From Yoonia sp035117555 (GTDB lineage: Bacteria; Pseudomonadota; Alphaproteobacteria; Rhodobacterales; Rhodobacteraceae), in NCBI RefSeq assembly GCF_035117555.1, contig NZ_JAYKPK010000001.1, forward strand, positions 124,001-188,000: 64,000 bases of DNA, read 5' to 3'. Positions 25,253 through 34,158 of this stretch are shown here, piece by piece. The position numbers and the translations under genes were made by a program. Within the stretch, counting starts at the first letter, position 1. The number at the start of each line of letters is the position of its first letter. The notes below the pieces were generated by a model. That model searched no databases. It was not told the DNA's origin and was given only the letters and a program-made list of their open reading frames with translations.

Positions 25253-26577
25253 CCATGCTCAGCACCGACGGCGATCTGCGCGAACAGACGGTCAAAATCT
25301 TTGGTCGCAAGAAATTCGTGGCTTTGGCCGTGCCTGCCGTGATCCTGATTTACCTGACCTATATCTTCATCAGCTTCGATGTGGCCGGACTGGCCGAGCG
25401 TGCCCGGATGGATAATGCCCGCACGCTTGTTGCCGATAGTTACAGCTATAAGACCCATGTGACCCGCGACAACCGCCGCAATGAACTGACCTTCGCGGTC
25501 GAAGGTGCGCGCGCAGGCACATATGCCGATGGCACCAGCCCCGATTGGGTTACACCGGATGGCAATAATATGGTGGTCGATCTGGGTGAAGGTCATGTCG
25601 TGACCTTTCTCGATGACACTTTGGTCACCTATGAGCTGCCGGATTACCCGACGATCACATTGCAATTGGTCGATGATGTCGTCGTGACCAACCTGCCAGA
25701 GCCTGCGCCGGATTGGGTGAATGCCTCTGACACCCGCGTTGCGATCACCACCGATGCCGGGCGGCTGAGCTATACAAGATCAAAGACCGAGATTTTCCGC
25801 TATTCCTTTGGCTGGGAAATGTTCTGGTTTACCCTTGCCAGCCCCTATCATGATGTCGGTTTCTTTCAATTGTTGACCGGCCCGCAACTGGACGCGTCGC
25901 GCAGCAATGTCGTCGGCGCTTGGCAGGATTTCTGGGGCAACGGGTTGTGGCGTCATGCGGATGTGGCTTGGGCGCTTTGGGAAACCGTGCTGATGGCCTT
26001 CCTTGGCACCTTTGGCGCGGCAATCATCGCCTTGCCGCTGGCTTTCCTCGCCGCCAAGAATTTCGCGCCAGTCGTCGCACTGCGCTTTGCTGTGCGCCGG
26101 GTGTTCGACTTTGTCCGCGGTGTGGATGGCTTGATCTGGACGATCATCCTCAGCCGTGCTTTTGGCCCTGGCCCTTTGACCGGCGCGCTCGCGATCCTTG
26201 TCACCGATACCGGCAGCTTTGGCAAAAGCTTTTCCGAAGCGCTCGAAAACGTCGATGAAAAGCAGATCGAAGGGCTGGAATCCACCGGTGCGCGGCCGAT
26301 CCAGCGCTACCGTTTCGGGGTCATTCCGCAGGTGACGCCTGTGCTGCTCAGCCAGATCCTCTATTACTTCGAATCCAATACCCGCAGTGCGACGATTATC
26401 GGCGCGATCACCGGCGGCGGCATTGGTCTGTTCCTCACGCAGGCGATCCAGACCCAGAATGATTGGGAAAAGGTGACCTATTACATCGTCTTGATACTGG
26501 TCATGGTGATGGTGATGGATACCCTGTCCGGCTGGCTGCGGCGCAAGCTGATCAAGGGCGATGATGGCGGGCATTGA
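25249..26577 (+). CDS. phnE: Phosphonate ABC transporter permease PhnE (second, with large periplasmic insertion)
   Basis: 442 residues, about 150 longer than PhnE1. The extra part lies after the first membrane helix (about residues 20-40) and runs to about 185. It is hydrophilic and rich in Asp, Thr and Val (for example DGNNMVVDLGEGHVVTFLDD), so it likely folds in the periplasm. The permease core follows, with GLESTGARPIQRYRFGVIPQ as EAA loop and SNTRSATIIGAITGGGIG near the end. Long second PhnE proteins are known in rhizobia and their relatives. Its stop overlaps the next start by one base. Confidence 0.92.
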   Translation: MTMLSTDGDLREQTVKIFGRKKFVALAVPAVILIYLTYIFISFDVAGLAERARMDNARTLVADSYSYKTHVTRDNRRNELTFAVEGARAGTYADGTSPDWVTPDGNNMVVDLGEGHVVTFLDDTLVTYELPDYPTITLQLVDDVVVTNLPEPAPDWVNASDTRVAITTDAGRLSYTRSKTEIFRYSFGWEMFWFTLASPYHDVGFFQLLTGPQLDASRSNVVGAWQDFWGNGLWRHADVAWALWETVLMAFLGTFGAAIIALPLAFLAAKNFAPVVALRFAVRRVFDFVRGVDGLIWTIILSRAFGPGPLTGALAILVTDTGSFGKSFSEALENVDEKQIEGLESTGARPIQRYRFGVIPQVTPVLLSQILYYFESNTRSATIIGAITGGGIGLFLTQAIQTQNDWEKVTYYIVLILVMVMVMDTLSGWLRRKLIKGDDGGH

Positions 26578-27191
26578 TGGCAAGGTTATCGGCTGATGCG
26601 CCTGTCATCGAAACGGATTGTGCAATTACCGATGCGACATTCGGTGCCTATGTCAAAATCGGGCAGGGCAGCCGGATCGCACATTCCCATATCGGCGATT
26701 ACAGCTATTGCGACCGTTTCGCCGACATTGCCAATACCACCGTGGGAAAATTTGCCAATATCGCCAGTTTCGTGCGGATCGGTGCCACCGACCACCCGTT
26801 GGACAAGGCGAGCCTGCATCACTTTCACTATCGGTCAGGCGACTACTTTGACGATGCAACTGACGATGCAGACTGGTTTGCGCATCGCCGGTCGCGGCGC
26901 GTAACCATCGGCCATGACACATGGTTCGGCCATGGCGCGCAGGTCCGGCCCGAGGTGACGATCGGCCATGGTGCTGTCATCGCGGGCGGGGCCATCGTGA
27001 CCAAGGATGTCGCCCCCTATATGATCGTCGCCGGTATTCCTGCGGTGCCACTGCGCGCGCGGTTGAGCGATAGCATCGCCACGCGAATGATGGATCTGGC
27101 ATGGTGGGACTGGCCGCATGAACGGTTGCGCGCAGCACTGGATGATTTCCGCAAGCTCAGCGCCGAAGATTTCCTCGACCGTTACGCCTGA
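26577..27191 (+). CDS. Hexapeptide-repeat transferase of phosphonate metabolism
   Basis: 204 residues from the ATG at 26577, overlapping the phnE2 stop by one base. The protein is a left-handed beta helix built from hexapeptide repeats (for example FGAYVKIGQGSRIAHSHIGD, then VGKFANIASFVRIG and VTIGHDTWFG...VTIGHGAVIAGGA). It has the loop DHPLDKASLHHFHYRSGDYF typical of the acetyltransferase-like proteins found in phosphonate operons. These may acetylate aminoalkylphosphonates, as PhnO does with a different fold, but no reaction is proven. It abuts the convergent phnM stop with no gap. Confidence 0.85.
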   Translation: MARLSADAPVIETDCAITDATFGAYVKIGQGSRIAHSHIGDYSYCDRFADIANTTVGKFANIASFVRIGATDHPLDKASLHHFHYRSGDYFDDATDDADWFAHRRSRRVTIGHDTWFGHGAQVRPEVTIGHGAVIAGGAIVTKDVAPYMIVAGIPAVPLRARLSDSIATRMMDLAWWDWPHERLRAALDDFRKLSAEDFLDRYA

Positions 27192-28379
27192 TCACTCGGC
27201 CGCATGGGCCAGACGCGCCGGGCTGGCGCTGATCCTTTCGGCCAGATCACCACATAGATGCGACCAGCGGCCCGCCGCCATTGTCCCTTCAATCTCGCGC
27301 GTCTGCGCATTGCAGATCACCAGATCGGCGCGGCGTCCGGGCGCGATCACGCCACGGTCGCTCAGCCCCATGATCCGGGCCGGATTGCTGGAAATCATCG
27401 CCCAGGCCTGCGCGAAAGGCAGGATGCCTTTATCGACCAGCGTAAAGGCCGCATTGGCCAGCGACGGGTAATGATAATCCGACACCAAAGCATCACAAAG
27501 CCCGCTGCGGATCAGATCACTCGCCGCGATATTGCCCGATTGCGACCCGCCGCGCACGACATTGGGCGCGCCCATCAGCACCGGATCGCCATTGGCCTTG
27601 GCCACGCTGGCGGGCGCATGCCGGGTCGGAAATTCGCAGACCCGCGCGCCGATCATGCCATAGTAATCGCGGGTGGCCGCATCATGATCATCGTGGCTGC
27701 CGTATTTGACGCCCAATTCGTCAAAGGCTGCCGCCAGATTGCATAGATAGCGCGGTACGCGGGGGGCCAGCGCCTTGGTTTCATGCAAGTGCCGGATAAA
27801 GCTGGCCAGATCGCGCCCGGACCGTTTTCCCCAGACGGACAGATGTTCAGGGTCAGTCTTGATCATATCAAGCGCTTCGCCCAAATGATCGTTGAAGATC
27901 ACATAATCGATGCCGTGTTCACGCACTGCGGCGATCAGTTGATCTGCAGTATCAACCGTGAAAGTCTCACAGCGCAGCTGTATCCGCAGATCGGTCAGCG
28001 CGCGGGGACGGTAGGTCGCAAGGTCGCGCATGAATTGCACCGCGAATTCAGGGCCCCGCGATCCGCCTTCCCAGGACCAGCTTTGTGCCATCCACGCCGT
28101 GGTGACACCGCTTGAGGCCGCATCGCGGTCCAGCGATTGCAGGCCGATTGCCGCCGGAAACGGCGCTGAGGGGCGGGGGGCAAGGTGTCGTTCAAAAGCA
28201 TCGCCATGCAGATCGATGATGCCGGGCAGCACCATGTAACCCGACAGATCGACGAGTTGATCACTGCCACTGGCCTGATCTGCCAAAAGCGGACCCGCGA
28301 CCCAAAGATCACTTTGCGCCAAAGCGTCGTCGATAAGAATGTCTGCGCCGACAAGGCGCAGCTTTTGCCTGCGTGTCAT
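27192..28379 (-). CDS. phnM: PhnM-family amidohydrolase, divergent copy
   Basis: 395 residues of the PhnM family (alpha-D-ribose 1-methylphosphonate 5-triphosphate diphosphatase). Conserved stretches are LPGIIDLHGDAFERHLAPRP (about 51-70), VKYGSHDDHDAAT, MGAPNVVRGGSQSGN and ISSNPARIMGLSDRGVI. It departs from canonical PhnM at two points. The metal-site motif is H-G-D-A instead of H-T-D-N. The region corresponding to SMMDHTPGQRQF in the second copy reads VIFNDHLGEALDM. A canonical PhnM is encoded at 34849-35994, so this copy may act on another triphosphate or regulate flux. It is cotranscribed downstream of phnF on the minus strand. Confidence 0.85.
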   Translation of the reverse strand: MTRRQKLRLVGADILIDDALAQSDLWVAGPLLADQASGSDQLVDLSGYMVLPGIIDLHGDAFERHLAPRPSAPFPAAIGLQSLDRDAASSGVTTAWMAQSWSWEGGSRGPEFAVQFMRDLATYRPRALTDLRIQLRCETFTVDTADQLIAAVREHGIDYVIFNDHLGEALDMIKTDPEHLSVWGKRSGRDLASFIRHLHETKALAPRVPRYLCNLAAAFDELGVKYGSHDDHDAATRDYYGMIGARVCEFPTRHAPASVAKANGDPVLMGAPNVVRGGSQSGNIAASDLIRSGLCDALVSDYHYPSLANAAFTLVDKGILPFAQAWAMISSNPARIMGLSDRGVIAPGRRADLVICNAQTREIEGTMAAGRWSHLCGDLAERISASPARLAHAAE

Positions 28380-28444
28380 GGGGACTGCTCAATCTGATAG
28401 GTTTTTGCCTTGATAATCTGTTTCTGTGTCACGGGTGTGACGTT

Positions 28445-29155
28445 TCAATCCTCGGCCAGCGTGAGGGTGACTTTGTCGCCTGCAAACCATGTCAGACCGG
28501 CCTCGACCGGGATGCCTTCTACATCCACGTTGATGCTGCTGGTGCGCAGGATCGGCCCACCTTCCGTGATCTGCAGATGCAAGGCCTGTGTCGCGCTGGC
28601 CAGTTTTGCTGTGATCCTTGTGCTGGCGCGGGTATAATCGGCCACACCGCAAGCGCGCAGGGCGGCAGTGACGGATGGGTCCTTGCGCAGATGATCCGGC
28701 AAATCAGCAAACCGCGCGGCCGGAAAGACCGAGCGGAACAGCGCGATCACTTGTCCGTCAGCAAGCGACAGACCTTCATAGACATGCACTGGGCCTTCGC
28801 TGATCCCCAGCGCCGTGCGTTCAGCATTGCTCGCGGCACGGGTCTCCAGCGCCAGCAATTTTTTGGCTGGGCTGCGCCCTGCGGCACGCAGGTTCTGGTG
28901 AAACCGCACGCGCTGGCCAATCGGGTAATCGGTCGGCGTGGCGGTGACGAAAACGCCCGCACCGCGCCTTGGCCGCAGCAAGCCTTCTTCGGTCAAAGCC
29001 GCCAGCGCCTGCCGCACGGTATGGCGGTTGACGCCAAAGCGGGTGGCAAGGGCGCTTTCCGTCGGCAGTTTATCTCCCGGCCTGTGCAGATGTTCGGCGA
29101 TCTCATCACGAATGACATCGGCGATGGCTTTCCAGATCGGGGTGCGCGGAGTCAT
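28445..29155 (-). CDS. phnF: PhnF, GntR/HutC-family regulator of phosphonate genes
   Basis: 236 residues. It has an N-terminal winged helix-turn-helix (about 8-75, LPTESALATRFGVNRHTVRQ) and a C-terminal UTRA domain ending in GLTWFAGDKVTLTLAED. PhnF-type proteins repress C-P lyase genes and are released when phosphonate or phosphate status changes. The gene is divergent from phnG with a 93-bp gap holding repeated TGTCTAG motifs, and lies upstream of the divergent phnM on its own strand. Confidence 0.92.
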   Translation of the reverse strand: MTPRTPIWKAIADVIRDEIAEHLHRPGDKLPTESALATRFGVNRHTVRQALAALTEEGLLRPRRGAGVFVTATPTDYPIGQRVRFHQNLRAAGRSPAKKLLALETRAASNAERTALGISEGPVHVYEGLSLADGQVIALFRSVFPAARFADLPDHLRKDPSVTAALRACGVADYTRASTRITAKLASATQALHLQITEGGPILRTSSINVDVEGIPVEAGLTWFAGDKVTLTLAED

Positions 29156-29201
29156 GTCATGGAAACTTCACAATAGCGGGGATTGGCAGGGCAGGGCGAC
29201 T

Positions 29202-29248
29202 CGTCTATTATTTGTCTAGTTGTATAGTAAATCCGAGCAGGTGTCTAG
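29202..29248. promoter_or_regulatory. Candidate PhnF operator between phnF and phnG
   Basis: TGTCTAG occurs twice as a direct repeat (29213-29219 and 29242-29248). A related CGTCTAT (29202-29208) and an inverted partner GTATAG (29222-29227) lie nearby. The second copy touches the phnG ATG. The core resembles operators of PhnF-like GntR proteins, which contain a TCTA/TATA dyad. Confidence 0.45.
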
Positions 29249-29704
29249 ATGCAGGCGACAAATCCCCCCGAAACCGCGCGCAAGGCCTGGCTGGGCCTGC
29301 TGGCCAAGGCACCGCCCGGTGATCTGGCCGCGCTTTGGCAGCGCCTCGGCCTTACCCCCGCGCATAAAGTCCTGCGCGCGCCAGAGATTGGCGCCGTCAT
29401 GGTGCGTGGCCGCGCCGGGGCTGTGGGTGCTGCCTTCAATCTGGGCGAGATGTCGGTCACGCGCGCCTCTGTGCAACTGTCCGATGGAATCGTCGGCCAC
29501 GGTTATGTGCAGGGCCGTGGCAAGGATCACGCGCTGCAAGCCGCGCTGATCGATGCGCTGATGCAGACTGACGCAGCGGGGCAGGTGGAACAGGCCGTCT
29601 TGACGCCATTGCGCGACAGCATGGCGCAGCGCAAAAATGCGCGGGCCGCCAAGGCCGCCGCGACCAAAGTTGATTTCTTCACATTGGTGCGGGGAGAAGA
29701 TTGA
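29249..29704 (+). CDS. phnG: C-P lyase core subunit PhnG
   Basis: 151 residues, the usual length. It has the PhnG pattern: RKAWLGLLAKAPPGDLAALW near the N-terminus, GAVMVRGRAGAVGAAFNLGEM in the middle and HGYVQGRGKDHALQAALIDA (about 88-107). In E. coli PhnG, H, I and J form the C-P lyase core complex, and with PhnL they attach ribose triphosphate to the phosphonate. It starts a tightly coupled operon, phnGHIJKLN, where each stop overlaps or nearly touches the next start. Confidence 0.95.
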   Translation: MQATNPPETARKAWLGLLAKAPPGDLAALWQRLGLTPAHKVLRAPEIGAVMVRGRAGAVGAAFNLGEMSVTRASVQLSDGIVGHGYVQGRGKDHALQAALIDALMQTDAAGQVEQAVLTPLRDSMAQRKNARAAKAAATKVDFFTLVRGED

Positions 29705-30264
29705 TGGAAAACCAATTGCTTGATGGCGGTTTTGCCGCCCCGCCCGTCGATGCCGCAATCGCCTTTCGCGCAATCATGAATGCGATGGCGCAGCCCGGCA
29801 CGATCCAGACGGTCACGGGGGCGATGCCGCCAGCGCCACTCTCCGTCGCTGCCGGGGTTGCCCTGCTGACGCTCTGCGATCCTGAAACGCCGCTGTTTCT
29901 GGGCGCGGGCATTGACAGCCCCGCTTTACGCGACTGGATCACCTTTCACTGTGGCGCGCCTTTTGTGACGGCGGATCAGGCGCAATTTGCGCTGGGGGCT
30001 TGGAATGATCTGCCGCTCATTGATTTCCCGCTTGGCAATGCGGAATATCCTGACCGCTCCGCCACCTTGATCGTCGAACTGCCGGAGCTGACCGATACAG
30101 GCACCATTCTGCGCGGACCGGGGATCAAGGATCAGGCGCAGCTATCCTTACCCGACACCGCCGCTTTCCAGCGCAACAATGCCCTGTTCCCACTGGGTCT
30201 TGATTTCATCTTCACCTGCGGCGACCGGCTGGCCGGCCTGCCGCGCAGCACGAGGATCGGCTGA
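29704..30264 (+). CDS. phnH: C-P lyase core subunit PhnH
   Basis: 186 residues from the ATG at 29704, overlapping the phnG stop by one base. The N-terminal AFRAIMNAMAQPGTIQTV motif (about residues 20-37), a central VTADQAQFALGAWNDL and the C-terminal NNALFPLGLDFIFTCGDRL are characteristic of PhnH. It is a structural subunit of the C-P lyase complex, with a fold like PLP transferases but no cofactor. It overlaps phnI by one base (TGATG). Confidence 0.95.
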   Translation: MENQLLDGGFAAPPVDAAIAFRAIMNAMAQPGTIQTVTGAMPPAPLSVAAGVALLTLCDPETPLFLGAGIDSPALRDWITFHCGAPFVTADQAQFALGAWNDLPLIDFPLGNAEYPDRSATLIVELPELTDTGTILRGPGIKDQAQLSLPDTAAFQRNNALFPLGLDFIFTCGDRLAGLPRSTRIG

Positions 30265-31340
30265 TGTATGTTGCCGTGAAAGGTGGCGAACGCGCCATCG
30301 ACAATGCCCATGCCTGGCTGGCCGAGGAACGGCGCGGTGATCTGTCCGTGCCGGAACTCACCACCGCGCAAATCCGAGAACAGATGGCGCTTGCCGTTAA
30401 TCGCGTCATGGCCGAAGGCTCGCTTTACGACCCCGACCTTGCCGCACTTGCGATCAAACAAGCGCGCGGTGATCTGATCGAGGCGATCTTTCTGATCCGC
30501 GCCTACCGCACCACCTTGCCGCGTTTCGGTGGATCGCTGCCGGTGGAAACGGCCAATATGGCCTGCGACCGCCGCGTCTCGGCCACGTTCAAAGACGTGC
30601 CGGGCGGGCAGGTCCTTGGGCCGACTTTTGACTACTCCCACCGCCTGCTGGATTTCAAACTCGCCGCCGATGGTGAGGCAGGGCAGGTGGCAGAATCCGC
30701 ACCCCTGCAAGGCCCGACGCCGCATATCATGGGCTTTCTGGACCGCGAAAACCTGATCCAGCCCGAACCGGCGGGTGCTGATGTGCCGCCTGACCTGACG
30801 CGCGCGCCCCTTGAACTGCCCGCCAGTCGCGCCTTGCGCTTGCAAGCCCTGACCCGCGCGGATGAAGGGTTCACCCTCGGCATGGCCTATTCCACCCAGC
30901 GCGGCTATGCCCGCAACCATGCCTTTGTCGCCGAACTGCGGATCGGCACGGTGGCGGTGGAAATGGAGATCCCCGAACTGGGGTTTGCCATCGAGATTGG
31001 CGAGATCACCCTGACCGAATGCGAAACCGTGAACCAATTCCAAGGCTCCAAAACCCAGCCGCCGCAATTCACGCGGGGTTATGGCCTCGTCTTCGGCATG
31101 ACCGAACGCAAGGCGATTTCCATGGCCTTGGTCGACCGCGCCCTGCGCTGGAAAGAACTGGGCGAGGATAATATGGGCGCGCCCGCGCAGGATGAGGAAT
31201 TCGTGCTTTATCATTCTGACAACATTCAGGCGACAGGATTCCTCGAACATATCAAATTGCCACATTATGTGGATTTCCAGTCAGAACTGGAACTGATCCG
31301 CAAACTCCGCCATGACGTCCTGCAGGAGGCCGCAGAATGA
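30264..31340 (+). CDS. phnI: C-P lyase core subunit PhnI
   Basis: 358 residues, as in E. coli (354). It begins MYVAVKGGERAIDNAHAWLA and contains the family stretch FLIRAYRTTLPRFG, a TFDYSHRLLDFKLAADGE segment and STQRGYARNHAFVAELRIG. PhnI is a nucleosidase of the core complex that, with G, H and L, swaps adenine of MgATP for the phosphonate to give alkylphosphonate ribose triphosphate. It overlaps phnJ by ATGA (31337-31340). Confidence 0.95.
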   Translation: MYVAVKGGERAIDNAHAWLAEERRGDLSVPELTTAQIREQMALAVNRVMAEGSLYDPDLAALAIKQARGDLIEAIFLIRAYRTTLPRFGGSLPVETANMACDRRVSATFKDVPGGQVLGPTFDYSHRLLDFKLAADGEAGQVAESAPLQGPTPHIMGFLDRENLIQPEPAGADVPPDLTRAPLELPASRALRLQALTRADEGFTLGMAYSTQRGYARNHAFVAELRIGTVAVEMEIPELGFAIEIGEITLTECETVNQFQGSKTQPPQFTRGYGLVFGMTERKAISMALVDRALRWKELGEDNMGAPAQDEEFVLYHSDNIQATGFLEHIKLPHYVDFQSELELIRKLRHDVLQEAAE

Positions 31341-32167
31341 CCGATTACAACTTCGCCTATCTGGATGAACAGACCAAACGGATGATCCGCCGCGCGATCC
31401 TGAAAGGGCTCGCCATCCCCGGCTATCAGGTGCCTTTCGCCAGCCGTGAAATGCCGATGCCTTATGGCTGGGGTACCGGCGGGGTGCAGGTCTCTGCCGC
31501 CGTGCTGACACCCGATGATACGCTGAAAGTCATCGACCAAGGGGCCGATGACACCACCAACGCCGTATCGATCCGCCGGTTCTTCCAGAAAACCGCAGGT
31601 GTCGCCGTGACCGAAAAGACTGGTGATGCCAGCGTCATCCAGACCCGGCACCGCATCCCCGAACAGGCTTTGCGCAGCGATCAGATCATCGTCTATCAGG
31701 TCCCGATCCCGGAACCTTTGCGATTTCTCGAACCCTCCGAGGTGGAAACCCGCAAGATGCATGCGCTGGAGGATTACGGGCTGATGCATGTGAAACTCTA
31801 TGAGGATATCAGCCAGCACGGCGCTATCGCCACCGCCTATGCCTATCCGGTCAAGATCGAGGGGCGATATGTCATGGACCCATCCCCGATCCCGAAATTC
31901 GACAATCCGAAACTGGAAATGGCCGCGATCCAATTGTTCGGCGCGGGCCGCGAACAGCGGATCTATGCGCTGCCGCCCTATACGAAAGTCGTCAGTCTGG
32001 ATTTCGACGATTACCCGTTCACGCCCAGCAAGGCCGATCACGCCTGCGCCATCTGCGGATCGACCACCAGCTATCTGGACGAGCTGATCACCGATGACGC
32101 AGGCGGGCGGATGTTCATCTGTTCCGACACCGATTATTGCGCGACCCGCGTGGAGGATGCGGCATGA
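31337..32167 (+). CDS. phnJ: C-P lyase radical SAM subunit PhnJ
   Basis: 276 residues. This is the enzyme that breaks the carbon-phosphorus bond with an iron-sulfur cluster, S-adenosylmethionine and a thiyl radical. The four key cysteines are at 237, 240, 262 and 268, in HACAICGS and MFICSDTDYCATR. Their spacing (3, 22, 6) equals that of E. coli Cys241, 244, 266 and 272. The N-terminus begins TDYNFAYLDEQTKRMIRRA, also typical. All catalytic residues are present, so the pathway should be active. It overlaps phnK by ATGA. Confidence 0.96.
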   Translation: MTDYNFAYLDEQTKRMIRRAILKGLAIPGYQVPFASREMPMPYGWGTGGVQVSAAVLTPDDTLKVIDQGADDTTNAVSIRRFFQKTAGVAVTEKTGDASVIQTRHRIPEQALRSDQIIVYQVPIPEPLRFLEPSEVETRKMHALEDYGLMHVKLYEDISQHGAIATAYAYPVKIEGRYVMDPSPIPKFDNPKLEMAAIQLFGAGREQRIYALPPYTKVVSLDFDDYPFTPSKADHACAICGSTTSYLDELITDDAGGRMFICSDTDYCATRVEDAA

Positions 32168-32934
32168 CACCCCTGTTACAGGTTGAAAACCTTGCCAAAT
32201 TCTATGGCGCCCGGATCGGCTGCACTGATGTCAGTTTCGATCTTTACCCCGGTGAGGTGATGGGCATCGTCGGCGAAAGCGGATCGGGCAAATCCACCTT
32301 GCTGAATTGCCTCGCCGGTCATCTGCCGCCTGATCGCGGCGCTGTCAGGTTCGACACACGCACAGACGGTTTGCGCGACACGGTCACCATGTCCGAACCC
32401 GAACGCCGGATGCTCGGCCGCACCGATTGGGCCTTTGTCCATCAACATGCCCGCGACGGGTTGCGGATGAATGTCAGCGCGGGCGGCAACGTGGGCGAAA
32501 GGCTGATGGCGGTGAATGCGCGCCACTACGGCGATATCCGCAGCAGCGCGATCGACTGGCTGGGCCGGGTTGAGATCACGCCTGACCGGATCGACGACCG
32601 CCCCACCGCCTTTTCCGGCGGGATGCAGCAACGATTGCAGATCGCGCGCAATCTGGTCACCGGGCCAAGGCTGGTGTTCATGGATGAACCGACCGGCGGC
32701 CTTGATGTCTCCGTGCAGGCGCGGTTGCTGGACCTTCTGCGCAATCTGGTGCGCGATATGGGCCTCAGCGCCATTATCGTCACCCATGATCTGGCCGTCG
32801 TGCGCTTGCTTGCCGACCGGCTGATGGTGATGAAAGATGGCCATGTCGTGGAAACCGGCCTGACCGATCAGGTGCTGGACGATCCGCAGCATGGCTATAC
32901 CCAGCTTCTTGTGTCCTCTGTCTTGCAGGTGTGA
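32164..32934 (+). CDS. phnK: C-P lyase ABC-type ATPase PhnK
   Basis: 256 residues from the ATG at 32164, overlapping the phnJ stop. It has Walker A GESGSGKST (about residue 38), signature FSGGMQQRLQIARN, Walker B LVFMDEPTGGLD and H-loop IVTHDLAVV. PhnK has no membrane partner; it docks on the C-P lyase core and drives turnover. It ends two bases before the phnL ATG. Confidence 0.94.
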   Translation: MTPLLQVENLAKFYGARIGCTDVSFDLYPGEVMGIVGESGSGKSTLLNCLAGHLPPDRGAVRFDTRTDGLRDTVTMSEPERRMLGRTDWAFVHQHARDGLRMNVSAGGNVGERLMAVNARHYGDIRSSAIDWLGRVEITPDRIDDRPTAFSGGMQQRLQIARNLVTGPRLVFMDEPTGGLDVSVQARLLDLLRNLVRDMGLSAIIVTHDLAVVRLLADRLMVMKDGHVVETGLTDQVLDDPQHGYTQLLVSSVLQV

Positions 32935-32935
32935 A

Positions 32936-33619
32936 ATGATCTCTGTTGAAAATGTATCGAAGAATTTCGTCCTGCATAATCAGGGCGGCACCACGATCCC
33001 GGTGATGGCGGGGGCGAGCTTGCATGTCGCCAAGGGCGAATGTGTGGCGCTGGTCGGTGCCTCGGGGTCGGGAAAATCCACGCTGATGCGGATGATCTAC
33101 GGCAATTACCTGACCGCCGCGGGCCGGATCATGGTCGGCGACGTCGATGTCGCACAGGCCGCCCCGCGCGAGGTGATTGCTTTGCGCCGCCGCACGTTGG
33201 GCTATGTCAGCCAGTTCCTGCGTGTCGTGCCACGGGTGCCGACGCTGGATGTTGTTGCCGAACCTTTGCTGCTGACCGGCACCGGGCAGGAGGATGCCCG
33301 CGCGCAGGCGGCGGAACTACTGGCGCGGCTGAATATCCCCGAACGGCTCTGGGGCCTCAGCCCCACGACATTTTCGGGCGGCGAACAACAGCGGGTGAAT
33401 ATCGCGCGCGGCTTTGCCTTTCCCTATCCGGCGCTCTTGCTCGATGAACCGACGGCCAGCCTTGACCCGACCAATCGCGCTGTGGTGTTGGGCATGATCA
33501 ATGAGGCCAAGGCGCGCGGCGCCGCGATCATCGGGATTTTTCACGACCATGCCGCACGCGATGAAATCTGCGACCGGCAGGTCGATGTGACCCACTTTAC
33601 CCCCGGTCTCGCGGCATGA
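32936..33619 (+). CDS. phnL: C-P lyase ABC-type ATPase PhnL
   Basis: 227 residues from the ATG at 32936. It has Walker A GASGSGKST (about residue 39), signature FSGGEQQRVNIARGF, Walker B PALLLDEPTASLDPTN and a HDHAARDEICDR end motif. PhnL is the second ABC-like protein of the C-P lyase machine, needed with PhnGHI for the first step. It overlaps phnN by ATGA (33616-33619). Confidence 0.94.
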   Translation: MISVENVSKNFVLHNQGGTTIPVMAGASLHVAKGECVALVGASGSGKSTLMRMIYGNYLTAAGRIMVGDVDVAQAAPREVIALRRRTLGYVSQFLRVVPRVPTLDVVAEPLLLTGTGQEDARAQAAELLARLNIPERLWGLSPTTFSGGEQQRVNIARGFAFPYPALLLDEPTASLDPTNRAVVLGMINEAKARGAAIIGIFHDHAARDEICDRQVDVTHFTPGLAA

Positions 33620-34158
33620 GCGGGCGGTTCATCGCCATTGTTGGCCCCTCTGGCGTGGGCAAGGATTCCGTGATGGAAGCCCTTGCCGCCCGCGATCCGC
33701 GCCTTGCCTTGGTGCGCCGGGTGATCACAAGGCCCGGCGATGCGGGGGGGGAGGATTTCGATGGCGTCACGCCGGATGAATTTCACGCCCGCGCGGCACA
33801 GGGCGATTTCGCCCTGACATGGCCCGCGCATGGCTTGCATTACGCCATTCCCGCAACGGTGGTGGATGATCTGGCCGCAGGCCGCGATCTGCTCGCCAAC
33901 CTGTCCCGCGCCGCCTTGCCTGCGGCGAAAGCGCAGTTTGATCCCTTTATGGTGATCCAATTGACCGCTGACATTGACGTTCTGGCAGCACGCCTTGCCG
34001 CGCGGGGTCGCGAAACTGCCGATGATATCGCCCGCAGGTTAGAGCGCGCCGATTATGCCCTGCCAGAGGGGATCACCGCCATAAACATCGACAATTCCGG
34101 TTATTTGGATGTGACCGTGCAACGCATCCTGACCCAGCTTTACCCGGTCAAGGCGTAA
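33616..34158 (+). CDS. phnN: Ribose 1,5-bisphosphokinase PhnN
   Basis: 180 residues of the guanylate-kinase-like fold. The P-loop GPSGVGKDSV is at about 10-19, RRVITRPGDAGGEDFDGV at about 35-52 and HGLHYAIP at about 74-81. PhnN phosphorylates ribose 1,5-bisphosphate to PRPP, returning the sugar of the C-P lyase pathway to nucleotide synthesis. Its last 19 bases overlap, in antisense, the end of the DUF1045 gene (34140-34158). Confidence 0.94.
   Translation: MSGRFIAIVGPSGVGKDSVMEALAARDPRLALVRRVITRPGDAGGEDFDGVTPDEFHARAAQGDFALTWPAHGLHYAIPATVVDDLAAGRDLLANLSRAALPAAKAQFDPFMVIQLTADIDVLAARLAARGRETADDIARRLERADYALPEGITAINIDNSGYLDVTVQRILTQLYPVKA

Noticed and set aside
30132..31265. A 377-codon antisense frame opposite phnI
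   Set aside because: phnI is intact and conserved on the other strand; the antisense product matches no family I know.
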